Part shown: positions 1 to 14,602 of the stretch, piece after piece
How the letters are laid out: every line of letters begins with the position of its first letter
How positions within the stretch are numbered: position 1 is the first letter of the stretch
NCBI GenBank assembly: GCA_037179515.1
Contig: JAXCGZ010007605.1
Location: 62,001-126,000 of the forward strand
Reading direction: 5' to 3'
Origin: Halocaridina rubra
Lineage: Eukaryota > Arthropoda > Malacostraca > Decapoda > Atyidae
DNA length: 64,000 nt
The notes under the pieces: generated by a model
Database searches by the model: none
Told to the model about the DNA's origin: nothing
The model's input: only the letters and a program-made list of their open reading frames with translations
Position numbers and translations under genes: made by a program

Positions 1-272
1 GAAACTACTGGAAATATAAATATATATGCTAGCTCACATAGGTGCGACCCCAATACATTGTACGCTATCGTACGCTATTTCACATGATGCTATACTGTGA
101 GTTATACTGTATATCTAAATTTATGTTTTTTACTATATTTTACTGATTTATTATTCATAGGCTGGGAAATAAATTTTTTTTCTCAATTAGATAATGAAAT
201 ATGTTTTTTCAATAATAAAAAGAAAATACTGTAAATTTTTTATTTTTTTAATATTTTAATATTTTTGCATAT
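1..272 (-). mobile_element. Tigger-A fragment, subterminal part of the right end
   Basis: Matches, on the minus strand, the subterminal sequence of other Tigger-A copies in the window, with the marker CTACTGGAAATATAAATATA, the GCTAGCTCACGTAGGTGCGACC-like block and A/T-rich runs. It stops at TATA exactly where the terminal repeat of the next element begins, so the next element probably inserted into it. Its own terminal repeat is not found on the far side. No coding sequence is visible. Confidence 0.75.
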
Positions 273-273
273 A

Positions 274-1845
<1,572 letters not shown>

Positions 1846-2041
1846 AAACAGGATGGGCCAAAAAATGATAAAATAAAACAGCCTTTATCAGGCTGTAAAG
1901 AGAAACAGATGGAGAGTGTAATGACCTGTCAGATGTGAAGGGATTATAAAAGATGTGTAATGAATATCCAGCTCTATGCTGGGTTTTTATATACCTCTGC
2001 ATTACTCTCATGATGTCTATTCCAAAAATTCTCCTTAGATC

Positions 2042-2118
<77 letters not shown>

Positions 2119-2153
2119 TTTAACAATAATTATCCTTTGATGATGATTGTGGA

Positions 2154-2191
<38 letters not shown>

Positions 2192-2310
2192 CTATTATTA
2201 ATATCATTATTATTACGAATTTGTAATTAAACCATTATTTTTACAATAAATAATGTAGTTTTGGTTGAATGATCAAGAGTTAATTAAAGATCTCTCTCTC
2301 TCTCTCTCGT
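1846..2310 (+). repeat. R1 interspersed repeat with ATT and CT tracts
   Basis: Unclassified repeat. It begins with a CCAGGATGGGCC-like motif, contains GAGAGTGTAATGACCTGTCA and the ATGAATATCCAGCTC block, then an (ATT)n tract at 2042-2117, a CCTTTGATGATGATTGTGGA block, a second (ATT)n tract and a short (CT)n. At least seven other copies lie in the window on both strands. No open frame is conserved between copies. Confidence 0.8.
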
Positions 2311-2647
2311 TTCATTTCACTTACATTATATAGAATATATTTATATTAAAAGGAGAATAGTTTTACAAACAACTCATACATCAGTTACTTTACAAGCTGC
2401 TGAGTCGTTTGGGGCAGCAAATGATAAATATAATAATGCACTTTTAATAAAAACGTTAATGAGTTAAAAGACCGTTAAATTAATTTCCTTTCCACGAATC
2501 CTTTGTAATGTCTCTCTTAAACAGGAATTAGGTAGAAATTTTTCATCTTATTATGTAAATACAATTATTGCTTTAGTCTTACTCACGTTCATTACAGTGC
2601 TCATTTTAAAGGTAATAAATAAGTTTTAATTCGTTTTCTGTAAAGAA

Positions 2648-2694
<47 letters not shown>

Positions 2695-2957
2695 TGTGTA
2701 ATTGGATACATTTTATTAACAAATTTGTCATTCAGAAACCAGATACAAATTTGAAAATGGAAGAAGGATGCAAAACACGTGTTCTGAAAATAATAAGAAC
2801 ATAAGAATAGGGGACACTGCAACATGCCTACTGGCACACACGAGGCAGTTCCATTTTTGAATGATATTTTCAGCATGTCTAACCTATTCTATTCTACTCT
2901 ACTTATTTATTCTTTTTTTCTTTTTATGATTTTTCTAATAAACACTAATCTATTCAT
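2311..2957. other. Non-coding stretch with a GA microsatellite
   Basis: No gene is supported. It contains a (GA)n tract at about 2651-2691; the rest is A/T-rich sequence without a second copy in the window. An open frame on the minus strand here is carried by the CT/GA repeat and is not convincing. Confidence 0.6.
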
Positions 2958-3565
2958 ACCCACCCTACCTCTGTCATATGTCTATCTAATCTACATTTGA
3001 AGGTGTCTACGGTATTGGCATTTATTATCCTACTAAGAGTACTCTACGGTATTACCAAGCCAATTTTCACCAATTTCCCTTCTGAACCTAAATTTATCAA
3101 GATTAAATCCATTACCCATTACGAGTTCTGGTTTGATCATGAATTTTTAAAACTTTATTAATATCACCCTTATTAATCCCTTTAAACCATTTATACACCT
3201 CAATCATATCCCCCCTAACTCTGTGCTCTCTAGAGAAGTTAGATTAAGATTTTTTTAATCTGTCATATGGTAGATTTAGGCATTGCATAACTAATTTTTT
3301 TTTTCGTTTTTTAGTCTTGCTTTGGTTATTTATAATTCTTATTTTATCTTTATATACATTTGCAGATAGAGGCTCGTTCTCCTGCATCCTCCTCCTCTTC
3401 TACCACATAAGATACTTGCTCACTGCCACCATGCATGTCCCAGTGTTCTGTATAACTGTTGCCCACTGCATAATAGAGTAAAGTATAGTAATGTATGTTA
3501 ATTTCTAGCTGTAAAGTGAATATTAATATCTTTTGTATACTCTTAAAATTAGATACAGGGCTTTC
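2958..3565 (-). pseudogene. CR1/L2-type LINE 3' fragment, reverse transcriptase C-terminus
   Basis: Read on the minus strand the block encodes HRVRGDMIEVYKWFKGINKG, the usual motif just behind the reverse transcriptase of CR1/L2 and related non-LTR elements. After a frame change comes a FNLDKFRFRREIG-like stretch and then DTFKCRLDRHM, the usual end of such proteins. Only the C-terminus remains, as expected for a 5'-truncated LINE. The same block recurs at 18189-18799 and partly at 19122-19250. It is broken by stops and frameshifts. Confidence 0.8.
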
Positions 3566-4320
3566 TGTATTGGGGTCACAGCTACGTGAGCTAGCATATA
3601 TATTTATATTTCCAGTAGTTTCATGATTTTATTGATAAAAAAAATGTATTTCTTAGCCTAAGAATAATAAAACAGCAAAAAATAGTAAACAGTATTGCAC
3701 CACGTAAAATACGATACCGGTATCAGTGTTTCGGAAAACGCAAAGGCTCTCACCTAAGTGACCTAGTGAATATTAAAATTTTCATTATTTTATTGATAAA
3801 ACAAGTATTTCCTGGCCTAAGAATAATAAAACAGTAAAAAATAATTAAAAAAAAAACATATAAAGTACTAAAAGTACTTTTACCATGTAAAATACGATAC
3901 CGCTATCAACGTTTCGGAAAACGAAAAGGCTCTCACCCACGTGACCTAGTGAATATTAAAATTTTCATTATTTTATTGATAAAACAAGTATTTCCTAGCC
4001 TAAGAATAATAAAACAGTAAAAAATGATAAAAAACATAAAGTACTAACAGTATTTCACCATGTAAAATACGATACCGCTATCAACGTTTCGGAAACGAAA
4101 AGGCTCTCACCTACGTGAGATAGTTCATGGAATGCTATTGGCTGAAAGGTCGGGAGACAACGAATCACAGAATTGTTTTTCAATATTTTCTGTATCATGG
4201 GGTCTGATTGGCATTTTCATTGCAGTTTGCTTTTCCCTCCAATTTCCAATGTGCCGCCTCACTCGCTCAGTCTAACTCTCATGTGCGCCGTTCTCGTTGT
4301 GCTTACTAATACGTTTTGCA

Positions 4321-6114
4321 ATGCCTCCCAAGCATCCTTCATCTTCTAAGGCTTCTTGTAGTGAGCCTAAGCGGCAAAGGAAAATGTTAACCATTGTAGA
4401 TAAAGTGAAACTCTTAGATATGTTGAAAGAAGGAAAAAAGTTTGTGGATGTCGGCCGCTATTTTGGCCTCAATGAATCTACTGTGCGTTATATAAAAAAG
4501 GACGAGGCAAAGATCAGGAAAACAGCGAGCATTTCTTTTAATAAATCGGCGAAGAGGCTCGTATCACCCCGCAATAAGGCAGTAGTGCGCATGGAAGCTG
4601 CTTTGGCCCTGTGGATTGCTGATTGCAGAAAAAAAAAGCATCAGCTTAGACACCAATATCATACAAACAGAGGCGAAGAAGCTGTACGAGACATTCGCTG
4701 CAAATGAACCTGATGACGACAGTGGCGACCGTGGAGAGGAGGGGAGAGAAGAAGATATCGACGACCCACAACCAGGACCCTCCAGCGATTCTCCATCGAG
4801 GATACAACCGTTCGTTGCTAGCAGGGGATGGTTCTTCAGATTTCAAAAATGCTATGGCCTAAAGAGCGTTTCAGTTTATGGTGAGGCTGCCTCTGCAGAT
4901 ACAGCTGCCGCAGAAAATTACGTCAAGAATGACTTCAAGAAAATTATCGCCGAAGGGGAATATGTTCCTGAGCAAGTCTTCAACATGGATGAGACTGGGT
5001 TATTTTGGAAGAGAACGCCATCTCGCACTTTTCTCTTCAAGGAAGAAGCTAAAGCCCCGGGATTTAAAGCGCACAAAGATCGCGTTACCCTCATCATGTG
5101 CGGGAATGCTGCGGGCTTCATGTTAAAGCCCGGGCTTATCTACAAGTCAAAGAACCCTAGGGCTTTGAAGAACAAGAATAAGAATCTGCTGCCAGTGTAT
5201 TGGATGCATAACCCCAAGGCCTGGATCACAAAAAGCCTCACATTGGACTGGTTTTACCAATGCTTTATCCCTCAGGTAAAACTTTATCTTATGGAAAAAG
5301 GCCTTGAATTTAAAGTCCTTCTTTTGATGGATAATGCTGGTGGCCACGCAACCAAGCTCCAATATGACGGTGTTCAAGTTGAGTTCCTGCCACCGAATAC
5401 GACGTCACTGATTCAGCCTATGGATCAAGGCGTTATTCGTGCATTCAAGGCCCTATACACACGAAATGCCCTGGCGAACCTAGTTGATTCCATGGATTCG
5501 GACAAAGACTTCTCATTGAAGACTTACTGGCGTAATTACACGATTGCCACATGCCTACAAAATATTCAGAAAGCAATCAAAGAGATGAAGTCGGCCACAA
5601 TCAATGCCAGCTGGAAGAAATTGTGGCCCGAAATCATCCATGACTATGAGGATTTGCTCCTGTCGAGGTGCATAAGGCGGCAGTTGCGAAAGCTGTGAAG
5701 TTGGCTGCATTGCTAGGAGGAGAAGGCTTTAAAGATATGACTCCCGAAGATGTGAATGAACTAATTGACTGCCACTCGCAGCCTTTGAGTGATGAAGACT
5801 TGGATGAAATGACGAAATCAGCGAGCGAAGAAGAGGAAGAACTTGAGGAATCGCACGAACCAACTGAAGAACCTGGCCTTACACTCGAACGTTTGGCGGC
5901 CATGTATGAACATTACAAAGCACTCCAACAACTCTCGCAGGAACATGACGAAAATATGGTTCGTTCGGTGACCTTCTGTAATTTTCTCGACTATGCCGTG
6001 ACTCCTTACCATGCCATGTTCCAACAAATGAAGAAACAACAACAGCAACTCCCCATTAACATGTTCTTCCCCCTTCAAAAAGTAGCCGTAAAGCTTTTAT
6101 TGGCTGTGAAATAA
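4321..6114 (+). pseudogene. Tigger/pogo transposase (TIGD1-like), broken by two frameshifts
   Basis: Cut-and-paste transposase of the Tigger branch of the pogo group. I start it at the ATG giving MPPKHPSSSK, shared by all copies. Residues about 20-75 form the Psq/CENP-B-type DNA-binding helix-turn-helix (KVKLLDMLKEGKKF, then NESTVRYIKK). An acidic linker and a second CENP-B-like domain (ASRGWFFRFQK) follow. The DDE_1 catalytic core keeps three acids: NMDETGLFW, LLLMDNAGGH and QPMDQGVIRAF. The C-terminus is acidic. The frame breaks at a run of A near 4627 and again near 5650, where GACTACAAGGG of the sister copy has lost a base. It is therefore unlikely to make full-length enzyme. Confidence 0.9.
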
Positions 6115-6169
6115 TTTCCTCCGGGGTCGAGAATGATGATCATCACCTCATTCACGATAAGGTTACCTA

Positions 6170-7270
6170 TCATGTACAAATGTATGTCACGTCATTATCA
6201 CCTCATTCACCGTAATTTTATCTATCACTTTCATAAAATTTACGTTGCTTGCTGTTATTTATAATGTAAATGGTGTTTTTTTTAACAGTGCTGGGAGGGT
6301 TTATACAGTATGTAAACGGAAAAATAATTGTAAATGAGTATGTATTTCACGTCATTATCACCTCATTCACCGTAATTTTATCTATCACTTACATAAAAAT
6401 TTACGTTGCTTGCTGTTATCTATAATGTTAAGGGTGTTTTTTTTAACAGTGCAGGGAGGGTTTATACAGTACGTATATGAAAAAATGATTGTAAATAAGT
6501 ATGTATGTCACGTCATTATCACCTCATTCACCGTAATTTTATCTATCACTTTCATAAAAATTTACGTTGCTTGCTGTTATTTATAATGTAAAGGGTGTTT
6601 TTTTAACAGTGCAGGGAGGGTTTATACAGTACGTAAACGAAAAAATAATTGTAAATGAGTATGTATGTCACGTCATCATCTCATTCACCGTAAGTGTTCC
6701 TATCACTTTCATAAAAATTTACGTTGCTTGCTGTTATCTATAATGTTAAGGGTGTTTTTTTTAAGTGCAGGGAGGGTTTATGCAGTACGTAAATGAAAAA
6801 ATAATTGTAAATGAGTATGTATGTCACATCATTATCACCTCATTCACCGTAATTTTATCTATCACTTTCATAAAAATTTACGTCGCTTGCTGTTATTTAT
6901 AATGTAAAGGGTGTTTTTTTAACAGTGCAGGGAGGGTTTATACAGTACGTAAACGAAAAACTAATTGTAAATGAGTATGTATGTCACGTCATCATCACAT
7001 TCACGGTAAGTTTTCCTATCACTTTCATAAAAATTTACATTGCTTGCTGTTATCTATAATGTTAAGGGTGTTTCTTTTAACAGTGCAGGGAGGGTTTATA
7101 CAGTACGTAAATGAAAAAATAATTGTAAATGAGTATGTATGTCACGTCATTATCACCTCATTCACCGTAATTTTATCTATCACTTTCATAAAAATTTACG
7201 TTGCTTGCTGTTATTTATAATGTAAAGGGTGTTTTTATAACAGTGCAGGGAGGGTTTATACAGTGTAAAC
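6170..7270 (+). repeat. 160-bp tandem array inside Tigger-A (about 7 units)
   Basis: Each unit carries TTTACGTTGCTTGCTGTTAT, AACAGTGCAGGGAGGGTTTA and a CATTCACCGTAATTTTATC or CATTCACGGTAAGTTTTCC block. The spacing is 160 bp. In the second half the two versions of the last block alternate, giving a 320-bp higher-order period. The array lies between the transposase stop and the right terminus, as it does in other long copies. Confidence 0.92.
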
Positions 7271-7378
7271 GTAAAAATATATTAAAATATCTATGTACAT
7301 ATAGGCGGATTCTACTTCGCGGATTTCCTGGTTCGCAGTGGGTCCCGGAACCGAACTACCGCGATAAGTGAGGCAACA

Positions 7379-7531
<153 letters not shown>

Positions 7532-7961
7532 CTGTGTTCCTTCGATTATCGCGAAGGTTCGGTTCCGGGACCCGGCTCAAGATAGGAATTTCGCGAAGTA
7601 GGATCACCCTATATGTACATAGATATTTTAATTTATTTTCACGTTTACACTGTATAAGCTGTATAAACCCTCTTGTACTGTTAACAAACCACCCTTTACT
7701 TCATAAATAACAACATGCAAGCATAAATTTATATGAAAGTGATAGATAAACTTACTGTGAATGAGGTGGTAATGACATGACATACTCATGTACATAGGTA
7801 TTTTACATTTATATTACGTTTACTGTATAAACCCTCCCTGCACTGTTAATGAACCACCCTTTACTTTATAAATAACAGCATGTAACGTAAATTTATTTGT
7901 ACGTGATAGGTAAACTTACTGTGAATGATGTGGTAATGATGTTTGTTGACCCCAGAGGAAA

Positions 7962-9748
7962 TTATTCCGCAGCCAATAACAGCTTTACGGCTGCTTTTTG
8001 GGGGAGAACATGGTAATGGGAAGTTGCTGTTGCTGTTTCTTCTTTTGTTGGAAGATGGTCTGGTAAGGAATCATGGGCACCGTCGAGAATATTACAGAAG
8101 GTCACCGAACGAACCATATTCTCGTCATGTTCCTGTGAGAGTTTTTGGGCTGCTTTCACATGTTCATATATGACTGCCAGACATTCGAGTGTAAGGCCAG
8201 GTTCTTCAATTTCTTAGTGCGTTTCCTGAAGTTCTTCCTATTCTTCGCTCGCTGATTTTGTCATTTCTTCCAAGTCTTCATCACTCAAGGGCTGCGAGTG
8301 GCAGTCAATCAGTTTATTCACATCTTCGTGAGTCATATCTTTAAAGCCCTCTCCTCCTAGCAATGCAGCCAACTTCACAGCTTTCGCAACTGCCGAGTTA
8401 TGGACTTCGTCAGGAGCAAATCCCTTGTAGTTTTGGATGACTTCGGGCCACAATTTCTTCCAGCTGGCATTGACTGTGTCCGACTTCATCTCTTTGATTG
8501 CATTTTGAATATTTTGAAGGCATGTGGCAATCGTGTAATTACGCCAGTACATCTTCATTGAGAATTCTTTGTCCGAATCCATGGATTCAGCCAGGTTCGC
8601 CAGGGCATTTCGTGTGTAGAGGGCCTTGAACGCACGAATAACGCCTTGACCCATAGGCTGAATCAGTGACGTCTTATTCGGTGGCAGGAACTCTACTTGA
8701 ACGCCGTCATATTCGAGATTAGTTGCGTGGCCACCAGAATTATCCATCAAAAGAAGGACTTTAAATTCAAGGCCTTTTTACGCAAGATAAAGTTTGACTT
8801 GAGTGATAATGCATTGATGAAACCAGTCCGATGTGAGGCTGTTCGTGATCCAAGCCTTAGGGTTATGCATCCAATACACTGGCAGCAGATTCTTATTTTT
8901 ATTCTTCAAAGCCCTAGGGTTCTTTGACTTGTAGATAAGCCCGGGCCTTAACATGAAGCCCGCAGCATTCCCACACATGATGAGGGTAACACGATCTTTG
9001 TGCGCTTTAAATCCCGGGGCTTTAGCTTCTTCCTTGAAGAGAAAAGTGCGAGATGTCATTCTCTTCCAAAATAACCCAGTCTCATCCATGTTGAGGACTT
9101 GCTCAGGAGCACATTCCCCTTCGGCGATAATTTTCTTGAAGTCGTTGTTCATGTAATTTTCTGCGGCAGCTGTATCTGCAGAGACAGCTTCTCCATAAAC
9201 AGAAACACTTTTTAGGCCATAGCGTTTTTGAAATTTGGCGAACCATCCCTTGCTAGCAATGAACGATTGTATCCTCGGTGGAGAATCGCTGGAGGGTCCT
9301 GGTTGTGGGTCGTCGATATCTTCTCTCCCCTCCTCTCCACGGTCGCGACTGTCGTCAACGGGTTCGTTGTAGCAAATGTCTCGTACAGCTTCTTCGCCTC
9401 TGTTTATATCATATTGCTGTCTAAGCTGATGTTTTTCTTTCTGCAATCAGCAATCCACAGGGCCAAAGCAGCTTCCATCCACACCACTGCCTTATTGCGG
9501 GATGTTACGACCCTCTTCGCTGATTTATTAAAAGATATAGTCACTGTTTTCGTGATCTTTGCCTCGTCCTTTTTGATGTAGCGAACAGTAGATTCATTGA
9601 GGCCAAAATAGCGGAAAGCATCCGTAAACCTTTTTCCTTCTTTCAGCATATTTAAGAGTTTCACCTTATCTATTATGGTTAACATCCTCCTTTGCCGCTT
9701 AGGCTGACTACCAGAAGCCTTAGAAGATGAAGGATGTTTGAGAGGCAT
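7962..9748 (-). pseudogene. Tigger/pogo transposase (TIGD1-like), catalytic residue lost
   Basis: Same protein family and domain order as the copy at 4321-6114, read on the minus strand from MPLKHPSSSK. The N-terminal helix-turn-helix and the core blocks NMDETGLFW and MDNSGGHA are present. The third core block reads QPMGQGVIRAF where the sister copies have QPMDQGVIRAF, so the third catalytic aspartate is glycine. A frame change near 9420, a TAA just before KGLEFKVLLL and a break after 8238 split it into four pieces. It must be inactive. The last piece (8159-7962) is the C-terminal SQEHDENMVRS region. Confidence 0.9.
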
Positions 9749-10054
9749 TGCAAAGGTTAAATTACGCGAGAAAAAAAATCACAAGCAAAACGTATTAATA
9801 AGCACAACGTGAACGGCGCACACGTGAGTTAGACTAAACGAGTGAGGCGAGATAATGGAAGATGGTGGGAGAACCAAACTTCAGTGAAAAAGCCAATCAG
9901 ACCCCATGGTACAGAACATACAGAAAAACAATTTTGTGATTCGTCGTCTCCCGACCTTTCAGCCAATAGCATTCCATGAACTATCTCACTTAGGTGCGAG
10001 CCTTTGCGTTTTCCGAAACGCTGATAGCGGTATCGTATTTTGCATGGTGCAATA

Positions 10055-11484
10055 CAGTGATCCTTCGCTGTATCACGTTTCTTGGCTCGCGAATTCACTG
10101 TACTGCGATTTTTTATGCCTTTTTTTGATAACAAAAATTTATTTCCCAGCCTACGAATAATAAAACAGTATAAAATAATAAAAAACATAGATTTAGATAT
10201 ACGTACAGGATAACTCACAGTATTGCTTCATGTGAAATAGTGTCCGATAGCGTACAATGTATTGGGGTCGCACCTACGTGATCTAGCATATATATTTATA
10301 TTTCCAGTAGTTTCATGATTTTATTGATAAAAGAACGTATTTCTTAGCCTAAGAATAATAAAGCAGTAAAAAATAGTAAAAAACATAATTACTAACAGTA
10401 CTTCACCATGTAAAATACGATACCAGTATCAGCATTTCGGAAAAAGAAAAGGGTCGAACCTACGTAAGATAGTACATATTGGAATTTTCATTATTTTATT
10501 GATAAAACAAGTATTTCCTAGCCTAAGAGTAATAAAACAGTAAAAAATAGTAAAAAACATAAATCTAGATATATAACTCACAGTAATGCATCATATGAAA
10601 TAGTGTCTGATAGCGTACAATGTATCGGGGTCGCACGTACGTGAGCTAGCATATATATTAAAATTTCCAATAGTTTCATGATTTTATTGATAAAAGAACG
10701 TATTTCTTAGCCTTAGAATAATAAAACAGTAAAAAATAGTAAAAAACATAAATACTAACAGTATTGCACCATGTAAAATAAGATACCGCTATCAGCGTTT
10801 CGGACAAAGGATTGCACCATCTTCCATTGTCTCGCCTCACTCGTTCAGTCTAACTCAAGTGTGCGCCGTTCATGTTGTGCTTATTAATACGTTGTGCTTG
10901 TTATTTATTTTCTTTACTTTTTTCAACCTCTGCAATGCCTCTCAAGCATCCTTCATCTTCTAAGGCTTCTGGTAGTGAGCCTAAGCGGCAAAGGAAGATG
11001 TTGACCATAACAGATAAGGTGAAACTCTTAGATATATCGGCTGCTATTTTGGCCTCAATGAATAACAACCGTAAAGCTGTTATTGGCTGCGGAATAATTT
11101 CCTCTGGCGTCTGCAAACTCCTTACCACCTCATTCACAGTAAGTTTACCTATCACGTACATATAAATTTACGTTGCATGCTGTTATTTATAAAGTAAAGG
11201 GTGGTTCTTTAACAATGCAGGGAGGGTTTTTACTGTAAGCGTAAAAATAATTGTAAAATACCTATGTACATGAGTATGTCGTATAAATTTACGCTTGCAT
11301 GCTCTTATTTCTGAAGTAAAGGGTGGTTTGTTAACAGTACAGGGAGGATTTATGCAGTTTATATGGTGTAAACGTAAAAGTAAATTAAAATATCTATTTA
11401 CATATAGGCTGATCCTACTCCGCGATTTTCCTGTCTTGCGCCGGGTCCCGAAACCGAACCTTCGCGATAATTGAAGGAACACTG
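10055..11484 (+). mobile_element. Nested non-autonomous Tigger-A derivative
   Basis: Right-type terminus CAGTGATCCTTCGCTGTATC after TA (10053-10054) and inverted left-type terminus GATAATTGAAGGAACACTG before TA (11485-11486). The interior keeps the leader and the first transposase codons (MPLKHPSSSK at 10935), then joins directly to the sequence behind the transposase stop, so nearly the entire coding region is deleted (1,430 bp remain). Its insertion into the larger element gives the relative ages of the two. Confidence 0.9.
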
Positions 11485-12618
11485 TACTGTTAGTATTTAT
11501 GTTTTTTACTACTTTTTACTGTTTTATTATTCTTAGGCTAAGAAATACGTTTTTTTATCAATAAAATCATGAAACTACTGGAAATTATAATATATGCTAG
11601 CTCATGTAGGTGCGACCCCAATACATTGTACGCTATTGGACAGTATTGCACATGATGCAGTACTGTGAGTTATATATCTAAATCTATGTTTTCTACTATT
11701 TTTTACTGTTTTATTACTCATGGGCTAGGAAATACTTGTTTTATCAATAAAATAATGAAAATTTTAATATCCACTAGCTCACGTAGGTGCGATCCTTTTC
11801 GTCTTCCGAAACGCTGATAGTGGTATCGTATTTTACATTGTGCAATACTGTTAGTATTTATGTTTTTTACTATTTTTTACTGTTTTATTATTCTTAGGCT
11901 AAGAAATACTTTTTTTTTATCAATAAAATCATGAAACTACTGGAAATTTTAATATATGCTAACTCACGTAGGTATGACCCCAAAACATTGTACGCTATCG
12001 GACAGTATTGCGCATGATGCAATACTGTGAGTTATATATCTAAATTTATGTTTTTTACTATTTTTTACTGTTTTATTACTCTTAAGCTATGAAATACTTG
12101 TTTTATCAATAAAATAATGAAAATTTTAATATTCACTAGCTCTTCGTTTTCCGAAACGCTGATATTAGTAACGTATTTTACATGGTGCAATACTTTTGTA
12201 TTTATGTTTTTTACTACTTTTTACTGATTTATTATTCTTAGGCTTAGATATACGTCCTTTTATCAATAAAATCATGAAACTACTGGAAATTTTAATATAT
12301 GGCTCACGTAGGTGCGATCCTTTGCGTTTTCTGAAACACTGATACCGGTATCGTACTTTCTATGGTGCAGAGTTATATGTACAAATTTATGTTTTTTTAC
12401 TATTTCTTTCTGTTTTATTATTCATAGGCTGTGAAATTTTTATTTATATCAATAAAATAATGAATTTTTTTTTCCATAATAAAATGAAAATACTGAAAAT
12501 TTTTATTTTTTTTAATATTTTAATATTTTTGCATATACCAAAAAAAAAAAATTGGCAAAAATAAAAAACACGATACAGTGAATTCGCAAGCTAAGAATCG
12601 CGATAGAGCGAAGGATCA

Positions 12619-12621
<3 letters not shown>

Positions 12622-12709
<88 letters not shown>
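12622..12709. repeat. (TA)n microsatellite between two Tigger ends
   Basis: About 88 bp of TA filling the gap between the right terminus ending at 12621 and the left-type terminus AGTGTTCCTTCAATTATCGC of the next element. Confidence 0.96.
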
Positions 12710-12714
<5 letters not shown>

Positions 12715-14602
12715 TTCCTTCAATTATCGCAAAGGTTCGGTTCCGGGACCCGGCGCGAGACAGGAAAATTGCGGAGTAGGATCAGCCTGTATGTACATTG
12801 ATATTTTAATTTATTTTTACGTTTACACCATATAAACTGTATAAACCATCCCTGTACTGTTAACAAACCACCCTTTACTTCATAAATAACAGCATGCAAG
12901 CATAAATTTATATGACATACTCATGTACATAGGTATTTTACAATTATTTTTACGTTTACTGTATAAACCCTCTCTGCACTGTTAAAAAACCACCCTTTAC
13001 TTTATAAATAACACCATGCAACGTAAATTTATATGTACGTGATAGGTAAACTTACCGTGAATGAGGTGGTAATGAGTTTGTAGACGCCAGAAGAAATTAT
13101 TCCCTAGTCAATAACAGCTTTACGGCCGTTATTCATTGAGGCCAAAATAGCGGCCGACATCCGTAAACCTTTTTCCTTCTTTCAACATAACTAAGAGTTT
13201 CACCTTATCTGTTATGGTTAACATCTTCCTTTGCCGCTTAGGCTCACGAAGCCTTAGAAGATGAAGGATGCTTGGGAGACATTGCAATGGTTAAAATATG
13301 CGAGTAAAAAAATCACAAGCAAAACGTATTAATAAGCACAACGTGAACGGCGCACACGTGAGTTAGACTGAACGATTGAGGCGAGACAATGGAAGATGGT
13401 GCAAGCCTTTGTCCGAAACGCTGATAGCGGTATCGTATGTTACATGTTGCAATACTGTTAGTATTTATGTTTTGTACTATTTTTTACTGTTTTATTATTC
13501 TTAGGCTAAGAAATACGTTTTTTTATCAATAAAATCATGAATCTACTGGAAATATTAATATATATGCTAGCTCATGTAGGTGCGACCCCAATACATTGTA
13601 CGCTATCGGACACGATTTCACATGATGCAGTACTTTACTTTTACTTTTACTTTTTGTGGTTTATACCCTCCTGTAGAAGGCTGTGCCCCCTCTCTGGCGG
13701 GTCTTAAGTTTATTTAAATTTTCTTCTTTTTTTACTTTTTATCTCTCTTACACCTTGAAAGGCTCATTTATAGTAAAGAGTTCCATATCGTAGCATTTTT
13801 CTAATAAGTATGTTTTCAGTTTTTTATTGAATTGCACCACATCTTCACTGTCTTTGAGTAGCACTGATAATTCAGTATATAATCTTGGAGCACTATTTTG
13901 ATAGGTTCTACTACCAATATTTCGATTAGATCTTGGTTCATGCAGTCTATATTTGTCATTTGCATGTCTCACTGTGAGTTATAAATCTAAATTTATGTTT
14001 TTTACTATTTTTTACTATCTTATTGCTCTTAGGGTGGGAAATACTTGTTTTATCAATAAAATAATGAAAATTTCAATATGTACTATCTTACGTAGGTTTG
14101 ACCCTTTTCGTTTTCCGAAACGCTGATACCGGTATCGTATTTTACATGGTGCAATACTGTTAGTATTTATGTTTTTTACTATGTTTTACTGTTTTATTAT
14201 TCTTAGGCTAAGAAATACGTTTTTTTTTATCAATAAAATCATGAAAATACTGGAAATATAAATATATATGCTAGCTCACGTAGCTGTGACCCCAAAACAT
14301 TGTACGCTTTCGGACACTATTTCACATGATGCAATACTGTGAGTTATACTGTATATCTAAATTTATGATTTTTACTATTTTTTACTGTTTTATTATTTGT
14401 AGGCTGGTAAATAATTTTTTTTTATCAATTTCATAATGGAATACGTGTTTTTCAATAAAAAAAAAATGAATATACTGAAAATTTTTATTTTTTTTTAATA
14501 TAATATTTTTGCATATACCCCCCCCAAAAAAAAATTTACCAAAAAAAATCGCGGTACAGCGAAATCGCGAGCCAAGTAACGCGATTCAGCGAAGGATCAC
14601 TG
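12710..14602 (-). mobile_element. Non-autonomous Tigger-A derivative with a LINE insertion
   Basis: Left-type terminus (AGTGTTCCTTCAATTATCGC, first base C to T) and right-type terminus AGCGAAGGATCACTG. On the minus strand only the transposase N-terminus remains, from MSPKHPSSSK near 13285 to about 13140, followed by a deletion. A LINE tail (about 13632-13971) has inserted into the leader. The last bases CACTG are followed by a solo LTR rather than TA. Confidence 0.85.
13632..13971 (-). pseudogene. Non-LTR retrotransposon 3' end, C-terminal codons only
   Basis: The minus-strand frame 13972-13748 reads YRLHEPRSNRNIGSRTYQNS, APRLYTELSVLL and FNKKLKTYLLEKCYD, which resembles the C-terminal tail of non-LTR reverse transcriptases. 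A TAAAAG-type repeat at the left edge (the 3' end of the element) looks like a microsatellite tail. It interrupts the GATGCAGTACTGTGAGTTAT sequence of Tigger-A, so it is an insertion of a heavily 5'-truncated LINE. Confidence 0.7.

Larger units (their letters stand above)
7532..12621 (-). mobile_element. Tigger-A transposon with another element nested in it
   Basis: Left-type terminus CTGTGTTCCTTCGATTATCG after TA at 7530-7531 (one mismatch to the usual CAGTGTTCC); right-type terminus GATAGAGCGAAGGATCACTG before TA at 12622-12623. A transposase pseudogene lies on the minus strand (9748 to 7962). A second Tigger-A at 10055-11484 interrupts it at an exact TA: removing the insert and one TA restores the GGTGCAATACTGTTAGTATT sequence found in other copies. 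Without the insert the element is about 3.66 kb. Confidence 0.9.
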
